A stretch of DNA of 64,000 bases from Neptunomonas phycophila (GTDB taxonomy: Bacteria; Pseudomonadota; Gammaproteobacteria; Pseudomonadales; Balneatricaceae): contig NZ_MRCI01000001.1 in assembly GCF_001922575.1 (NCBI RefSeq), positions 744,001 through 808,000 of the forward strand, written 5' to 3'. How positions within the stretch are numbered: position 1 is the stretch's first letter; each line of letters begins with the position of its first letter. Of the stretch, positions 7,931 to 16,718 are shown piece by piece. Under the pieces are notes generated by a model. It ran no database searches, was not told the DNA's origin, and saw nothing but the letters and a program-made list of their open reading frames with translations. The position numbers and the translations under genes were made by a program.

Positions 7931-8521
7931 ATGGAATCGTTGTCTCCGCTGTTTGAGACGTTTGTGTTGGTATTGCTGGCTGAGTTTGGTGATAAGAGCC
8001 AGTTAGTCACTATGACCTTAGCAGCCCGTTATAAGCATTGGCCGATTATTATCGGTTCGATTTCGGCGTTTGCTGTCTTAAATCTCCTGGCGGTTGTATT
8101 TGGTGCGACGGTTGGCCATTGGTTGCCAATGTGGCTTGTCGCTTTGGTTGTGGCTGTGTTGTTTATCTATTTTGGTTTGCAGTCTTTGTTTTTTGAAGAG
8201 GACGAGGGTGATGATGCGGATCAGGTAAAAGTCGGTCGTCAGTTGATCCTTTCCGTTTTTATGCTGATTTTCTTTGCTGAGTTAGGGGATAAAACTCAGC
8301 TGGCAGTGGCGGCTTTGGGTGGTTTGCAAAACCCTTGGTTGGTTTGGTTAGGTTCGACCTTGGCGTTGGGTGTTACGACAGTTCTTGGGGTAGAGGTTGG
8401 ACGTAAGTTGTTGCAAAAAATGCCTTTAGTATGGATCCACCGAGGCAGCGGAGTGTTGTTTTTGGTGATGGGATTAGTCGCTTTGTATCAAGCGTATGAG
8501 CAATTTGTCGCGTTGGCATAA
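7931..8521 (+). CDS. GDT1/TMEM165 family cation exporter (UPF0016)
   Basis: The 196-residue inner-membrane protein has about six membrane segments in two homologous halves. Each half carries the family signature: AEFGDKSQL near the N-terminus and AELGDKTQL in the middle. An acidic loop (EEDEGDDAD) separates the halves. Members are cation/proton exchangers; bacterial members such as MneA of Vibrio export manganese, and the eukaryotic ones move Mn or Ca. A manganese role here is inferred from the family. The gene is preceded by a terminator hairpin and a palindrome that may regulate it. Confidence 0.9.
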   Translation: MESLSPLFETFVLVLLAEFGDKSQLVTMTLAARYKHWPIIIGSISAFAVLNLLAVVFGATVGHWLPMWLVALVVAVLFIYFGLQSLFFEEDEGDDADQVKVGRQLILSVFMLIFFAELGDKTQLAVAALGGLQNPWLVWLGSTLALGVTTVLGVEVGRKLLQKMPLVWIHRGSGVLFLVMGLVALYQAYEQFVALA

Positions 8522-8599
8522 AAAATAGCTCAGGTAGACTATTTACCTCCTATCGCGAATGTAAGTGATGAGAGTGAGGGCGATGATGAGGATGTTGAG

Positions 8600-8971
8600 T
8601 TGCTAAACGGTTTTTTGGTGTTGTTAGTCTGCCAATTTTTAGGCGAATTAGCCGTTATGGCTTCCGGAGTTCCTGTGCCAGGGCCTGTGATTGGCATGTT
8701 GTTGCTGTTAGTCCTATTGGCTGTTTTAAAGCGGACACCGGCGGATATACGCCTTGTTTCTGAAGGTTTGTTGCGTTACCTAGCGTTTTTGTATGTGCCT
8801 GCGGGTGTGGGGCTGATGGTTCACGCGAAACTGCTGGCTGATTATTGGTTGCCGTTAACGATTGCGTTGATGGTCAGTACGTTTTTAGCCTTGTTCTTGA
8901 CCGCTGCCGTATTTAAGTTGGCGGCTAAGCTGGATAAATCTCGTCATAAAGCGAAAGAGGAGAGTGCGTAA
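8600..8971 (+). CDS. lrgA: CidA/LrgA family membrane protein
   Basis: The 123-residue protein has about four membrane segments and the family pattern PVPGPVIGMLLLL near residue 26. CidA/LrgA proteins are holin-like and associated with cell lysis, murein hydrolase control and, in some species, pyruvate transport together with LrgB. The start is a TTG at 8600 preceded at 7 bp by AGGA; there is no in-frame ATG nearby. The stop overlaps the ATG of lrgB (TAATG), so the two are translationally coupled. Confidence 0.87.
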   Translation: MLNGFLVLLVCQFLGELAVMASGVPVPGPVIGMLLLLVLLAVLKRTPADIRLVSEGLLRYLAFLYVPAGVGLMVHAKLLADYWLPLTIALMVSTFLALFLTAAVFKLAAKLDKSRHKAKEESA

Positions 8972-9681
8972 TGGACTTTTGGGTTTATTTCGCTGCTAAG
9001 CCTTTGTTTTGGGTGATATTGACGACTAGTGTGTTTATCTTTGCGTGTTGGGTTAACCGGCGAGCGAATGGCAGCCCCTTATTGCATCCAGTGTTGGTGT
9101 CCATGTTTATCATCATTGTATTTTTGGTGTTCACAGGGACCGATTACAAGACCTATTTTGAAGGCGCTCAGTTCATCCATTTTTTGATTGGCCCGGCCAC
9201 GGTCGCATTGGCTGTGCCTTTGTTTGATCACTTTAAGCGTATTCGCGAAATGTGGTTGTCGATATTTATTGCGTGCTTTACGGGTGCTTTGGTTGCCATG
9301 GTGTCGGTGTTGTTGGTGGCTATGACGTTTGGCCTGCCTGACGAGTTACTGCTGACGTTGGCCCCCAAGAGCGTTACAACTCCAATAGCGATCGGCATTG
9401 CGGAAAAAATTGGGGGTATTACCTCTATGGCCGCTGGTTTTGTATTAATTACCGGCGCGATGGGGTGTTTGATGGCGCCGTTTGTGTTTCGTGTATTGGG
9501 CATTAAAGATGATGCCGTAAAAGGTTTTGCGTTGGGTTTGGCTGCTCATGGTTTTGGTACGGCTAGCGCTTTTGAAATGAGCGCGCTGGCGGGTGCTTTT
9601 GCTGGTTTGGCTATGGGTATTACAGGCTTGATGACCGCATTTTTAGTTCCGGTTGTGGTTGCTGTGCTTGGGATTGGTTAG
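8971..9681 (+). CDS. lrgB: LrgB family membrane protein
   Basis: The 236-residue protein has multiple membrane segments. LrgB family patterns are PLLHPVLVSM near residue 31, LAPKSVTTPIAIGIAEKIGG in the middle, and AAHGFGTASAFE toward the end. It acts with LrgA/CidA in the cytoplasmic membrane, either in lysis control or in transport of small carboxylates; the sequence cannot separate these. It is coupled to lrgA by a one-base overlap. No LytSR or LysR regulator lies beside the pair. Confidence 0.92.
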   Translation: MDFWVYFAAKPLFWVILTTSVFIFACWVNRRANGSPLLHPVLVSMFIIIVFLVFTGTDYKTYFEGAQFIHFLIGPATVALAVPLFDHFKRIREMWLSIFIACFTGALVAMVSVLLVAMTFGLPDELLLTLAPKSVTTPIAIGIAEKIGGITSMAAGFVLITGAMGCLMAPFVFRVLGIKDDAVKGFALGLAAHGFGTASAFEMSALAGAFAGLAMGITGLMTAFLVPVVVAVLGIG

Positions 9682-9778
9682 TTCGCTAGCTTATATTTTT
9701 AGCGCGTTTGCTTCTCATGTATATGCGCTGTAAAGTGCGCCACTGTTTTTGTCTTCGATTAAAAAGGTATGTCAGAGA

Positions 9779-10885
9779 ATGACTCCATTAGAGCGTTATA
9801 AACAAGATCTGCAACGTGATGATTTTGCCTATGACCCCGCCCAAGAGTTAGCGATTACGCACTTGCAGCGCTTGTATGATGATCTGTTAGCCGCTGAGCG
9901 CGAGCAGCCTTCTTCGTTTATTGGCCGCTTGAGTGGTCGCTTTAAGAAAAAAGAAGTCGAGCCGGTTAAAGGGTTGTACTTTTGGGGTGGCGTTGGACGC
10001 GGTAAGACATACCTAATGGATGTGTTTTACGATAGTTTACCTTTTACTCGTAAAAACAGGACGCACTTTCATCGGTTTATGCAGCGTGTACACGCTGATT
10101 TGCGTGGGCTTGATGGGACTAAAAACCCGTTAGATGAGTTGGCGAAGCGTTATGCTCAAGAATGGCGCATTATTTGTTTTGATGAGTTTTTTGTCTCTGA
10201 TATTACCGATGCCATGATCTTAGGTGGCTTGTTTGAAAAGCTGTTTATGAACGGCGTTTCATTGGTGGCAACATCTAACATCGTGCCTGATGGTTTGTAC
10301 AAAGACGGTTTGCAGCGCGCTCGTTTTTTACCTGCCATTGCAATGTTGAATAAGCATACAGAAGTCGTAAATGTTGATGGTGGCGTGGATTACCGTTTAC
10401 GTACGTTAGAACAGGCTGAGCTATTCCATTATCCGTTGGGTCCTGAAGCCGATGCGAGCTTAACTAAAAGCTTTGAAGCATTAGCACCGGATATCGCAAG
10501 TGCTGAAGTGGCTAAACCTATTGAGGTGAATGGCCGTTCAATCGTGTCACGCCGCAGTTGTGAAGATGTGATTTGGTTTGATTTTAAAGCACTTTGCGAG
10601 GGGCCGCGATCTCAGAATGATTACATCGAATTAGCAAAAGAATACCATGCTGTTTTGTTATCTAATGTACCTCAGTTAGGGCGTTCGAATGATGATTCAG
10701 CACGTCGTTTTATTAATTTGGTGGATGAGTTTTATGACTGCGGCGTCAAATTGATTATCTCTGCTGAAGTGAGCATCGCTAACATCTATACAGAAGGGCG
10801 TTTGTCGTTTGAGATAGCCAGAACGCAGAGCCGTTTGCTGGAAATGCAATCGCATGAATACCTGTCACGCGAGCACAAAGCATAG
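9779..10885 (+). CDS. zapE: Cell division ATPase ZapE (AFG1 family)
   Basis: ZapE is an AAA-type ATPase that associates with FtsZ and the divisome, homologous to mitochondrial AFG1/LACE1. The protein has 368 residues from the ATG at 9779 (MTPLERYKQDLQ), the common N-terminus in Pseudomonas-like relatives. A TTG ten codons upstream is not supported. Walker A GGVGRGKT lies at about residues 69-77, and Walker B is IICFDEFFV. In many gammaproteobacteria zapE sits just upstream of rplM-rpsI, as here. Confidence 0.95.
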   Translation: MTPLERYKQDLQRDDFAYDPAQELAITHLQRLYDDLLAAEREQPSSFIGRLSGRFKKKEVEPVKGLYFWGGVGRGKTYLMDVFYDSLPFTRKNRTHFHRFMQRVHADLRGLDGTKNPLDELAKRYAQEWRIICFDEFFVSDITDAMILGGLFEKLFMNGVSLVATSNIVPDGLYKDGLQRARFLPAIAMLNKHTEVVNVDGGVDYRLRTLEQAELFHYPLGPEADASLTKSFEALAPDIASAEVAKPIEVNGRSIVSRRSCEDVIWFDFKALCEGPRSQNDYIELAKEYHAVLLSNVPQLGRSNDDSARRFINLVDEFYDCGVKLIISAEVSIANIYTEGRLSFEIARTQSRLLEMQSHEYLSREHKA

Positions 10886-10915
10886 GCTAAAATTTAGTGA
10901 TTTTTTATAGTAAAG

Positions 10916-10938
10916 GACTCGCATTGGCGAGTCTTTTT
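10916..10938 (+). terminator. Intrinsic terminator after zapE
   Basis: GACTCGC and GCGAGTC form a 7-bp stem with the loop ATTG, followed by five T residues (10934-10938). It ends the zapE transcript just before the rplM promoter region. Confidence 0.88.
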
Positions 10939-10941
10939 GTC

Positions 10942-11064
10942 TATAATCCGCGCTCCTCAAATTGTTGAGGTTCGATTGTTGTGGTTTCTTCAGTAATGAA
11001 TAGACGACAACTAATAATTATAAGGTAAGTCGGCACGGCTTTTTGAAAGCCTCGTTAAGACTTA
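10942..11064 (+). promoter_or_regulatory. rplM-rpsI promoter element and structured leader
   Basis: A perfect TATAAT lies at 10942-10947; no good -35 is present, because that position falls in the upstream terminator. Transcription from about 10954 would begin with a perfect hairpin (CCTCAA 10955-10960, TTGAGG 10965-10970). A second, compound stem follows: TAAGTC (11026-11031) pairs with GACTTA (11059-11064), enclosing GGCTTT/AAAGCC (11037-11051). In E. coli this operon is under autogenous control by L13 through its leader, so a similar role is possible. Confidence 0.5.
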
Positions 11065-11088
11065 ATTTTTTATATAGGCGAACAATAG

Positions 11089-11517
11089 ATGACTACTTTT
11101 GTTGCTAAACCAGCCGAAGTAAAACGCGACTGGTATGTAATTGATGCAGAGGGTAAAACTCTGGGTCGTATGGCTACTGAAATCGCACGCCGTTTACGCG
11201 GTAAGCATAAGCCAGAATACACTCCTCACGTAGATACAGGCGATTACATTGTTGTAATCAATGCTGAGAAAGTAAACGTGACGGGTAACAAGCGTAAAGA
11301 TAAAATGTACTACCGTCACTCAGGCTACCCAGGTGGCTTGAAGCAGGCTAACTTTGAAATCATGATCAACAGCAAGCCAGCTGAGGTTATTGAGCTAGCG
11401 GTTAAAGGCATGCTTCCAAAGGGTCCTTTGGGTCGTGCTATGTACACTAAATTGAAAGTGTACGCAGGTAACGAACATCCACATGCGGCTCAGCAGCCTC
11501 AAGAATTGAAAATTTAA
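11089..11517 (+). CDS. rplM: 50S ribosomal protein L13
   Basis: L13 is an early-assembly protein of the large ribosomal subunit and binds 23S rRNA. The 142-residue length is exactly that of the E. coli protein. Conserved stretches are [19 protein letters not shown] near the N-terminus, [11 protein letters not shown] in the middle and [11 protein letters not shown] toward the end. It is followed after 14 bp by rpsI, the universal partner. A structured leader precedes it and may carry autogenous control. Confidence 0.98.
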   Translation: MTTFVAKPAEVKRDWYVIDAEGKTLGRMATEIARRLRGKHKPEYTPHVDTGDYIVVINAEKVNVTGNKRKDKMYYRHSGYPGGLKQANFEIMINSKPAEVIELAVKGMLPKGPLGRAMYTKLKVYAGNEHPHAAQQPQELKI

Positions 11518-11531
11518 GGGGATAGTAGATT

Positions 11532-11924
11532 ATGTCAACTACTCAGTATTACGGTACAGGTCGTCGCAAAACTTCTACTGCCCGTGTTTTCTTGCGTCCA
11601 GGTACAGGCACTATCACTGTTAATGATCGTACTCTTGATGTGTACTTTGGTCGTGAAACTGCTCGCATGATCGTTCGTCAGCCACTAGAACTGACTGAAA
11701 CGTTAGAAAAATTTGATGTGTTTGCTACGGTTAAAGGCGGCGGTGGCTTCGGTCAAGCTGGTGCTATCCGTCACGGTATTACTCGTGCACTTATGGAATA
11801 CGACGAAACGCTTCGTCCTTCACTGCGTAAAGCTGGTTTTGTTACCCGTGACGCTCGTGAAGTTGAGCGTAAGAAAGTTGGTCTGCGTAAAGCACGTAAG
11901 AAACCACAATTCTCTAAGCGTTAA
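11532..11924 (+). CDS. rpsI: 30S ribosomal protein S9
   Basis: S9 belongs to the small ribosomal subunit head, and its basic C-terminal tail reaches the P-site tRNA. The 130-residue length matches the family. Conserved stretches are [16 protein letters not shown] at the N-terminus, [16 protein letters not shown] in the middle, and the C-terminal [11 protein letters not shown] ending in the expected Lys-Arg. It is co-transcribed with rplM and followed by a strong terminator. Confidence 0.98.
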   Translation: MSTTQYYGTGRRKTSTARVFLRPGTGTITVNDRTLDVYFGRETARMIVRQPLELTETLEKFDVFATVKGGGGFGQAGAIRHGITRALMEYDETLRPSLRKAGFVTRDAREVERKKVGLRKARKKPQFSKR

Positions 11925-11960
11925 TTGTCTGCCAGTTTACTGGCAAGCAATTCAGAAAAA

Positions 11961-11992
11961 CGCCCGAAGCCTCACGGCTCGGGCGTTTTTTT
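11961..11992 (+). terminator. Intrinsic terminator after rpsI
   Basis: CGCCCGAGCC-type pairing: CGCCCGA at 11961 and TCGGGCG ending at 11985 form the stem, with an inner GCC/GGC pair, followed by seven T residues. It ends the rplM-rpsI transcript. About 200 bp without a gene follow before petA, AT-rich and without a clear promoter. Confidence 0.9.
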
Positions 11993-12190
11993 ATGTCTGC
12001 TATATAATCTTGTGCTATATCAATACTTAGTCTAAATGTAGGGGTAATTTATTAATTCACCTTGTATCATAGGGTTATATTCTTTACTATTTTCGCGATT
12101 TTAAAGAACCGAATTTTGTAGCTTTATACTTTTCGGCCGGTGATCTTTTTTATAAAAATAAAGGCGGGGCTGAATGTGGGGGAGAACTTG

Positions 12191-12790
12191 ATGAGCAATG
12201 ACGGCGTGAACAAGGGTCGGCGTCGCCTACTGATCGGTGCTACTTCTGCCGTTGGGGCAGTAGGTGCTGTGGGGGCTGCAGTACCGTTTGTAGCTTCTTG
12301 GAATCCGAGCGCTAAGGCTAAAGCGGCGGGTGCACCTGCGAAAGCAGACATCAGTAAGCTAGAGCCTGGGCAGCAAATGATCGTAGAATGGCGCGGAAAG
12401 CCAGTCTGGGTTGTTAAACGTGGCCAAGAAGCATTAAAAAATTTAGAAGCGCTGGATCCTAGTCGTTTAGCTGATCCGCTTTCAAGCGTACCGCAGCAGC
12501 CTGATTACATTCCTAAAAACGCTTACCGTGCAATACGCGATGACATTTCGGTGTTGGTGGGTATTTGTACGCACTTGGGTTGTTCTCCTACGTATCGTCC
12601 AGAAGTCGCGCCTGCTGACTTAGGTGCTGATTGGGTGGGCGGTTATTACTGTCCATGTCATGGGTCTCGTTTTGATTTGTCTGGTCGTGTGCTTAAAGGT
12701 TCCCCAGCGCCGACAAATCTTGTGATCCCTCCTTATACGTTTGAGGATGACGATATTCTCGTCGTCGGTATCGATCAGGAGGCTGTGTAA
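12191..12790 (+). CDS. petA: Ubiquinol-cytochrome c reductase iron-sulfur (Rieske) subunit
   Basis: The Rieske protein carries the 2Fe-2S cluster of cytochrome bc1 and passes electrons from ubiquinol to cytochrome c1. The 199-residue protein starts at the ATG at 12191, behind a GGGGGAG ribosome binding site. The N-terminus has a twin-arginine-like GRRRLLIG followed by a hydrophobic anchor (about 17-40), as expected for Tat-exported Rieske proteins. Cluster ligands are in CTHLGC (near residue 126) and CPCHGS (near 153). It overlaps petB by one base. Confidence 0.96.
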   Translation: MSNDGVNKGRRRLLIGATSAVGAVGAVGAAVPFVASWNPSAKAKAAGAPAKADISKLEPGQQMIVEWRGKPVWVVKRGQEALKNLEALDPSRLADPLSSVPQQPDYIPKNAYRAIRDDISVLVGICTHLGCSPTYRPEVAPADLGADWVGGYYCPCHGSRFDLSGRVLKGSPAPTNLVIPPYTFEDDDILVVGIDQEAV

Positions 12791-14037
12791 TGGCTGGCTA
12801 TCGCAATAAGGGTAAAGGCGGTTTCATGGGGTGGGTCGATGACCGTTTCCCAGCAACGGCTATGTGGGAAGATCATCTTTCCAAGTACTACGCGCCAAAA
12901 AACTTTAACTTTTGGTATTTCTTTGGCTCTTTAGCCATGCTCGTTTTGGTTAACCAGATTATTACTGGTATTTGGTTAACGATGAACTACAACCCTTCAG
13001 CAGAAGGGGCGTTTGCGTCTATTGAATACATCATGCGTGATGTCGACTACGGTTGGCTGTTGCGCTATATGCACTCTACGGGTGCGTCTGCATTTTTCTG
13101 TGTTGTGTATCTGCATATGTTCCGTGGCATGCTTTATGGTTCGTACCGTAAGCCGCGTGAGTTGGTGTGGATCTTTGGTATGACAATCTACTTGGCGCTA
13201 ATGGCTGAAGCCTTCATGGGTTATTTGTTGCCTTGGGGTCAGATGTCTTACTGGGGTGCGCAGGTTATTGTTTCGCTATTCTCGGCGGTGCCATTTATTG
13301 GCCCTGATTTAGCTGAGTGGATTCGTGGTGACTACCTGATTTCTGGTGTTACGCTAACACGTTTCTTTGCGCTGCATGTTATCGCTTTACCTATCGTGCT
13401 ATTAGCTTTGGTTGTTCTGCACATCATTGCATTGCATGAAGTGGGTTCTAACAACCCAGATGGTATCGAAATTAAAGAAAACAAAGACGAAAATGGTGTG
13501 CCACGTGATGGTATCCCGTTCCACCCTTATTATACTGTTAAAGATATTGTGGGTGTTGTGGTCTTCTTGTTTGTCTTCTGTACCGTAATCTTCTTCTTCC
13601 CTGAAGGGGGTGGTTACTTTATTGAGGCGCCAAACTTTGAGCCAGCTAACCCGCTGAAAACGCCACCGCATATTGCGCCTGTTTGGTACTTCACGCCTTT
13701 CTATGCCATGTTGCGTGCTATTCCGCCAATTGCTGCTTCCCAGTTCCCTGGTGTGGTAGTGATGGGTGGTGCGATTGCTATCTTGTTTGTGTTGCCTTGG
13801 TTAGATCGCAGCCCTGTTAAGTCTATCCGTTACAAAGGCTGGATGAGTAAAGTGGCGTTGGCTATCTTTGCTGTAAGCTTTGTGATCTTGGGTTACTTAG
13901 GTGTTGTTGCTTCTACACCGGGTCGTACGCTGGTTGCTCAGATCTGTACAGGTCTGTACTTCGCGTTCTTCTTCTTAATGCCTATTTACACGCGTTTGGA
14001 GAAAACTAAACCAGTTCCGGAAAGGGTGACAGGGTAA
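12790..14037 (+). CDS. petB: Cytochrome b of the bc1 complex
   Basis: Cytochrome b holds two b-type hemes and both quinone sites of the bc1 complex in the inner membrane. The 415-residue protein has about eight membrane segments. Diagnostic parts are the N-terminal DDRFPATAMWEDHLSKYYAPKNFNFWY, the heme and quinone region LPWGQMSYWGAQVI, the PPHIAPVWYF motif (a PEWYF variant) and paired histidines in helices B and D. Start and stop each overlap a neighbouring gene by one base (TAATG), indicating translational coupling across petABC. Confidence 0.97.
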   Translation: MAGYRNKGKGGFMGWVDDRFPATAMWEDHLSKYYAPKNFNFWYFFGSLAMLVLVNQIITGIWLTMNYNPSAEGAFASIEYIMRDVDYGWLLRYMHSTGASAFFCVVYLHMFRGMLYGSYRKPRELVWIFGMTIYLALMAEAFMGYLLPWGQMSYWGAQVIVSLFSAVPFIGPDLAEWIRGDYLISGVTLTRFFALHVIALPIVLLALVVLHIIALHEVGSNNPDGIEIKENKDENGVPRDGIPFHPYYTVKDIVGVVVFLFVFCTVIFFFPEGGGYFIEAPNFEPANPLKTPPHIAPVWYFTPFYAMLRAIPPIAASQFPGVVVMGGAIAILFVLPWLDRSPVKSIRYKGWMSKVALAIFAVSFVILGYLGVVASTPGRTLVAQICTGLYFAFFFLMPIYTRLEKTKPVPERVTG

Positions 14038-14798
14038 TGAAAAAATTTGTAATCGCTTTCGTTATGTCGTTGTTCCCGGTTGTGGCTATGGCAGCTACAG
14101 AAGGGGTTAAATTAGATCACATTGAAATAGACCTAGAGAATCAGGCGTCGCTTCAGCGTGGTATGCAAACGTTTGTAAATAACTGCTTGGGTTGTCACTC
14201 TGCCCAATATCAGCGTTATGAGCGTGCTGCGAATGACTTGGGTATGCCGAATGAGTTGGTTGAAGAGCATTTGTTGTTAGGTGACCAAAAAATAGGTGAT
14301 CAAATGACTATTGCTATGCAAAAAGCTGATGCCGGCAAGTGGTTTGGTAATCCACCACCTGATTTAACGCTTGAAGCGCGTTTGCGTGGACCTGATTGGA
14401 TTTATACGTATTTACGTAGCTTCTATAAAGATGAGTCTCGTCCTTGGGGTGTGAATAACGTTGTTTTTGCTGATGTAGGTATGCCAAACGTTTTGGAATA
14501 CTTACAAGGTGAGCAAGTTAACCACTGTACACCTGAAGAACTGATGCATGCGGAGAAGAAAATTGACCCGCTAACCGGTCAAGAAATGGGTGGCTGCTTA
14601 ACCATCAGCAAGGCGGGTTTACAAACGCCAGCTGAGTTTGACCGCACCATTTATGACTTGGTTAACTTTATGGCATACATTGGGGAGCCTTCAAAACTCG
14701 ATTCTCATCGCATTGGTACTAAGGTGTTAATCTTCTTGTTCATATTCTTCTTTATCGCTTATGCGCTTAAGAAAGAATATTGGAGAGATGTACACTGA
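14037..14798 (+). CDS. petC: Cytochrome c1 of the bc1 complex
   Basis: The 253-residue c-type cytochrome accepts electrons from the Rieske protein. It has a signal peptide (residues 1-19, ending AMA), a CLGCH heme site at residues 50-54, and a C-terminal membrane anchor (about 228-246) followed by a short basic tail KKEYWRDVH. The axial Met is probably in the GMPNVLEY segment. The gene closes the petABC operon and is followed by a terminator and then sspA, the usual order in this lineage. Confidence 0.96.
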   Translation: MKKFVIAFVMSLFPVVAMAATEGVKLDHIEIDLENQASLQRGMQTFVNNCLGCHSAQYQRYERAANDLGMPNELVEEHLLLGDQKIGDQMTIAMQKADAGKWFGNPPPDLTLEARLRGPDWIYTYLRSFYKDESRPWGVNNVVFADVGMPNVLEYLQGEQVNHCTPEELMHAEKKIDPLTGQEMGGCLTISKAGLQTPAEFDRTIYDLVNFMAYIGEPSKLDSHRIGTKVLIFLFIFFFIAYALKKEYWRDVH

Positions 14799-14833
14799 TC
14801 TAATCGAAAAAATCTGTTAGAATGCTTCTTTCG

Positions 14834-14862
14834 CGCGGCCTGTTAAAGGCCGCGTTTGTTTA
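14834..14862 (+). terminator. Intrinsic terminator between petC and sspA
   Basis: CGCGGCC (14834-14840) pairs with GGCCGCG (14848-14854) around a 7-nt loop, followed by a T-rich run (TTTGTTTATTTTT). It ends petABC 33 bp before the sspA start. Confidence 0.85.
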
Positions 14863-14894
14863 TTTTTAGCGGTAAGTTATATGGGGATATATTG

Positions 14895-15527
14895 ATGGGA
14901 GTTGTGGCGAAGCGTTCTTCCATGACCTTTTACTCTGATGGTAGTGATCACTACAGCCACCGCGTACGCATCGTGCTGGCCGAGAAAGGTGTTGCTGTTG
15001 ATGTGATCGATTGTCATGTTGAAGATTTGCCAGAAGATCTGGCGGGTTTGAATCCATACAACAGCTTGCCAACGCTTTTGGATAGGGAACTGGTTCTTTA
15101 TGAATCAAATGTGATGATGGAATACCTTGATGAGCGTTTTCCTCATCCGCCATTGTTACCAGTTTATCCTGTAGCGCGTGCTGAAAGCCGTTTGTTTATG
15201 TACCGAATCCAGCGCGATTGGTGTAAGCATGTTGATCTTTTGGTTTCGGGCAAAGGCAGTGAAGCTGAGTTAGAATCAGCACGTAAGGACTTGCGTGATA
15301 GCTTTGTTGCTATTTCGCCAATCTTTGGTGAAAAGCCGTTCTTTATGAGCGATGAGTTCACATTAGTCGATTGCTGTCTTGCGCCAATTTTGTGGCGTTT
15401 ACCGTCTTTGGGTATTGAACTGCCTGAAGCGCAATGTAAGCATTTACTGGCTTATATGGATCGTTTGTTCGAGCGTGAATCTTTCCGTGATAGCCTATCG
15501 GATGGTGAGCGCGAAATGCGCGACTAG
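14895..15527 (+). CDS. sspA: Stringent starvation protein A
   Basis: SspA has a glutathione-transferase fold and binds RNA polymerase, adjusting transcription in stationary phase and stress. The 210-residue protein begins [32 protein letters not shown]; the thioredoxin-like N-terminal domain covers about residues 10-85, with the helical GST C-domain after it. The ATG at 14895 has GGGGA eight bases upstream, which decides the start over a longer frame. It pairs with sspB downstream, although a terminator hairpin lies between them. Confidence 0.95.
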   Translation: MGVVAKRSSMTFYSDGSDHYSHRVRIVLAEKGVAVDVIDCHVEDLPEDLAGLNPYNSLPTLLDRELVLYESNVMMEYLDERFPHPPLLPVYPVARAESRLFMYRIQRDWCKHVDLLVSGKGSEAELESARKDLRDSFVAISPIFGEKPFFMSDEFTLVDCCLAPILWRLPSLGIELPEAQCKHLLAYMDRLFERESFRDSLSDGEREMRD

Positions 15528-15552
15528 TATTTGGTAATTTGCCTGTATTATT

Positions 15553-15583
15553 AAAAAGGGATGCGTTGTCATCCTTTTTTTTT
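15553..15583 (+). terminator. Terminator-like hairpin between sspA and sspB
   Basis: AAAAAGGGATG pairs with CATCCTTTTTT (GGATG/CATCC core extended by A-T pairs), followed by a T-run up to 15583. It should reduce read-through, so sspB may be partly uncoupled from sspA. Confidence 0.65.
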
Positions 15584-15606
15584 GGAATGTTGGGAGTGGT
15601 TAGGAT

Positions 15607-16014
15607 ATGAACCCGAGTCGTCCTTATCTTATTCGAGGCCTTCACGAGTGGCTTATTGATAATGATTTAACGCCGCATATTGCTGTAGACGCTTTTGTGA
15701 AGGGCGTAATGGTCCCTGAGCAATTTATCTCGGATGGACAAATTGTTTTAAATATCAGTCCGTCGGCGGTTGTTGGTCTGACTATTGATGATCATGCTGT
15801 CAGTTTCAGCGCGCGTTTTGGTGGTATGCCAATGAATGTGTATGTGCCAATGAGTGCTGTTTTAGCTATTTACGCGCGGGAAACTGGCGCGGGGATGGGG
15901 TTTGGTCAAGAGCCGGGTGCAGAGCTGTATGCGAGTGATGATTACGATCCTGAGCCGCCAGAACCAGAGCAGCCAAAAAAGGCAGCACGCCCATCGCTTA
16001 AGGTCGTGAAATAG
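15607..16014 (+). CDS. sspB: ClpXP protease specificity-enhancing factor SspB
   Basis: SspB is the adaptor that captures ssrA-tagged proteins from stalled ribosomes and delivers them to ClpXP. The 135-residue protein has the conserved substrate-binding domain at about residues 1-110 (RPYLIRGLHEWLIDNDLTPHI, then ISPSAV and FGG). A flexible acidic/proline linker (EPPEPEQPKK) leads to the C-terminal RPSLKVVK, the ClpX-docking peptide. Substrate domain, linker and docking tail are therefore all present. A bidirectional terminator follows. Confidence 0.96.
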   Translation: MNPSRPYLIRGLHEWLIDNDLTPHIAVDAFVKGVMVPEQFISDGQIVLNISPSAVVGLTIDDHAVSFSARFGGMPMNVYVPMSAVLAIYARETGAGMGFGQEPGAELYASDDYDPEPPEPEQPKKAARPSLKVVK

Positions 16015-16059
16015 TCGATATCGGCAGGGTAATGGTTGTGTAGTTAGAGCTGATAATAT

Positions 16060-16101
16060 AAAAAAGCCACCAGGTTTAATTAGATCTGGTGGCTTTTTTT
16101 T
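16060..16101. terminator. Bidirectional terminator between sspB and dolP
   Basis: GCCACCAG (16066-16073) pairs with CTGGTGGC (16086-16093) around a 12-nt loop. A-run on the left and T-run on the right make it work on both strands, closing the converging sspB and dolP transcripts. Confidence 0.9.
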
Positions 16102-16129
16102 GGGGCTACATCTAGAGAAGGTCTAGTTG

Positions 16130-16714
16130 TTAGCGCTTAGGGATGTATTCAAAGACTTTTACGATGCGTTGAACGCCTGGCACAGTGCGGATGATACTAA
16201 TCGCAAGATTTGCTTCTTGTTCGGTTACTAGCCCCATGAGGTAAACAGAGCTGTTTTCGGTAACGACTTTAATGCGGCCGCCATCGATGTTTTCTGTGGC
16301 TAGTAGTTGTAATTTGATGCGGCTGGTTAAGTAAGCATCGTTAGTGCGGACAATACCTGATGTCGGGCCTGCAATTTCAAGTTCGTTATGGATTTTACGG
16401 ACCTTGCGAGTTTGCATGGCTATCTGCTCGGCTTCTGTTTTAGCCGCTTCGCTGGGTACTTGGCCTGTGAGTAATACGATGCCGTTGTAGCTTGTAACGC
16501 CGATATGGGCGCTATTTACGGCCTTTGAGCCTTTGTTGATGTTGACGAGCGTTTTGTTTTCGATCAGTTCGTCTTCGACGTAAGCCCCAAGTGTGCGCTT
16601 GCCGGAGTCTTCTTGGATGGGTTCTTCTCGTGTGGCGCTAATGAGTGAGGCGCAGCCTGATAGTGTGCCTATCAGGCATAGGGTAGAAATCAGTTTGATT
16701 GATGTTGTGTTCAT
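16130..16714 (-). CDS. dolP: BON-domain outer-membrane lipoprotein DolP (YraP)
   Basis: DolP is a dual-BON-domain lipoprotein that supports outer-membrane integrity and envelope stress tolerance. The 194-residue protein starts at the ATG at 16714 with a lipoprotein signal; LSGC gives Cys21 as the lipidation site. Two BON domains follow at roughly residues 48-112 and 122-190; the second contains VYLMGLVTEQEANLA. A GGAG lies 9 bases upstream of the chosen ATG, while a longer reading would overlap diaA. It lies 4 bp after diaA, the same order as in E. coli. Confidence 0.9.
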   Translation of the reverse strand: MNTTSIKLISTLCLIGTLSGCASLISATREEPIQEDSGKRTLGAYVEDELIENKTLVNINKGSKAVNSAHIGVTSYNGIVLLTGQVPSEAAKTEAEQIAMQTRKVRKIHNELEIAGPTSGIVRTNDAYLTSRIKLQLLATENIDGGRIKVVTENSSVYLMGLVTEQEANLAISIIRTVPGVQRIVKVFEYIPKR

Positions 16715-16718
16715 GTAA

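Noticed and set aside
10961-10985. GGTTCGATT resembling a tRNA T-loop
   Set aside because: No acceptor or anticodon stem can be built around it; it lies in the rplM leader.
11713-12030. Plus-strand open frame running past rpsI
   Set aside because: It overlaps rpsI in another frame, then reads through the rpsI terminator; composition is not protein-like.
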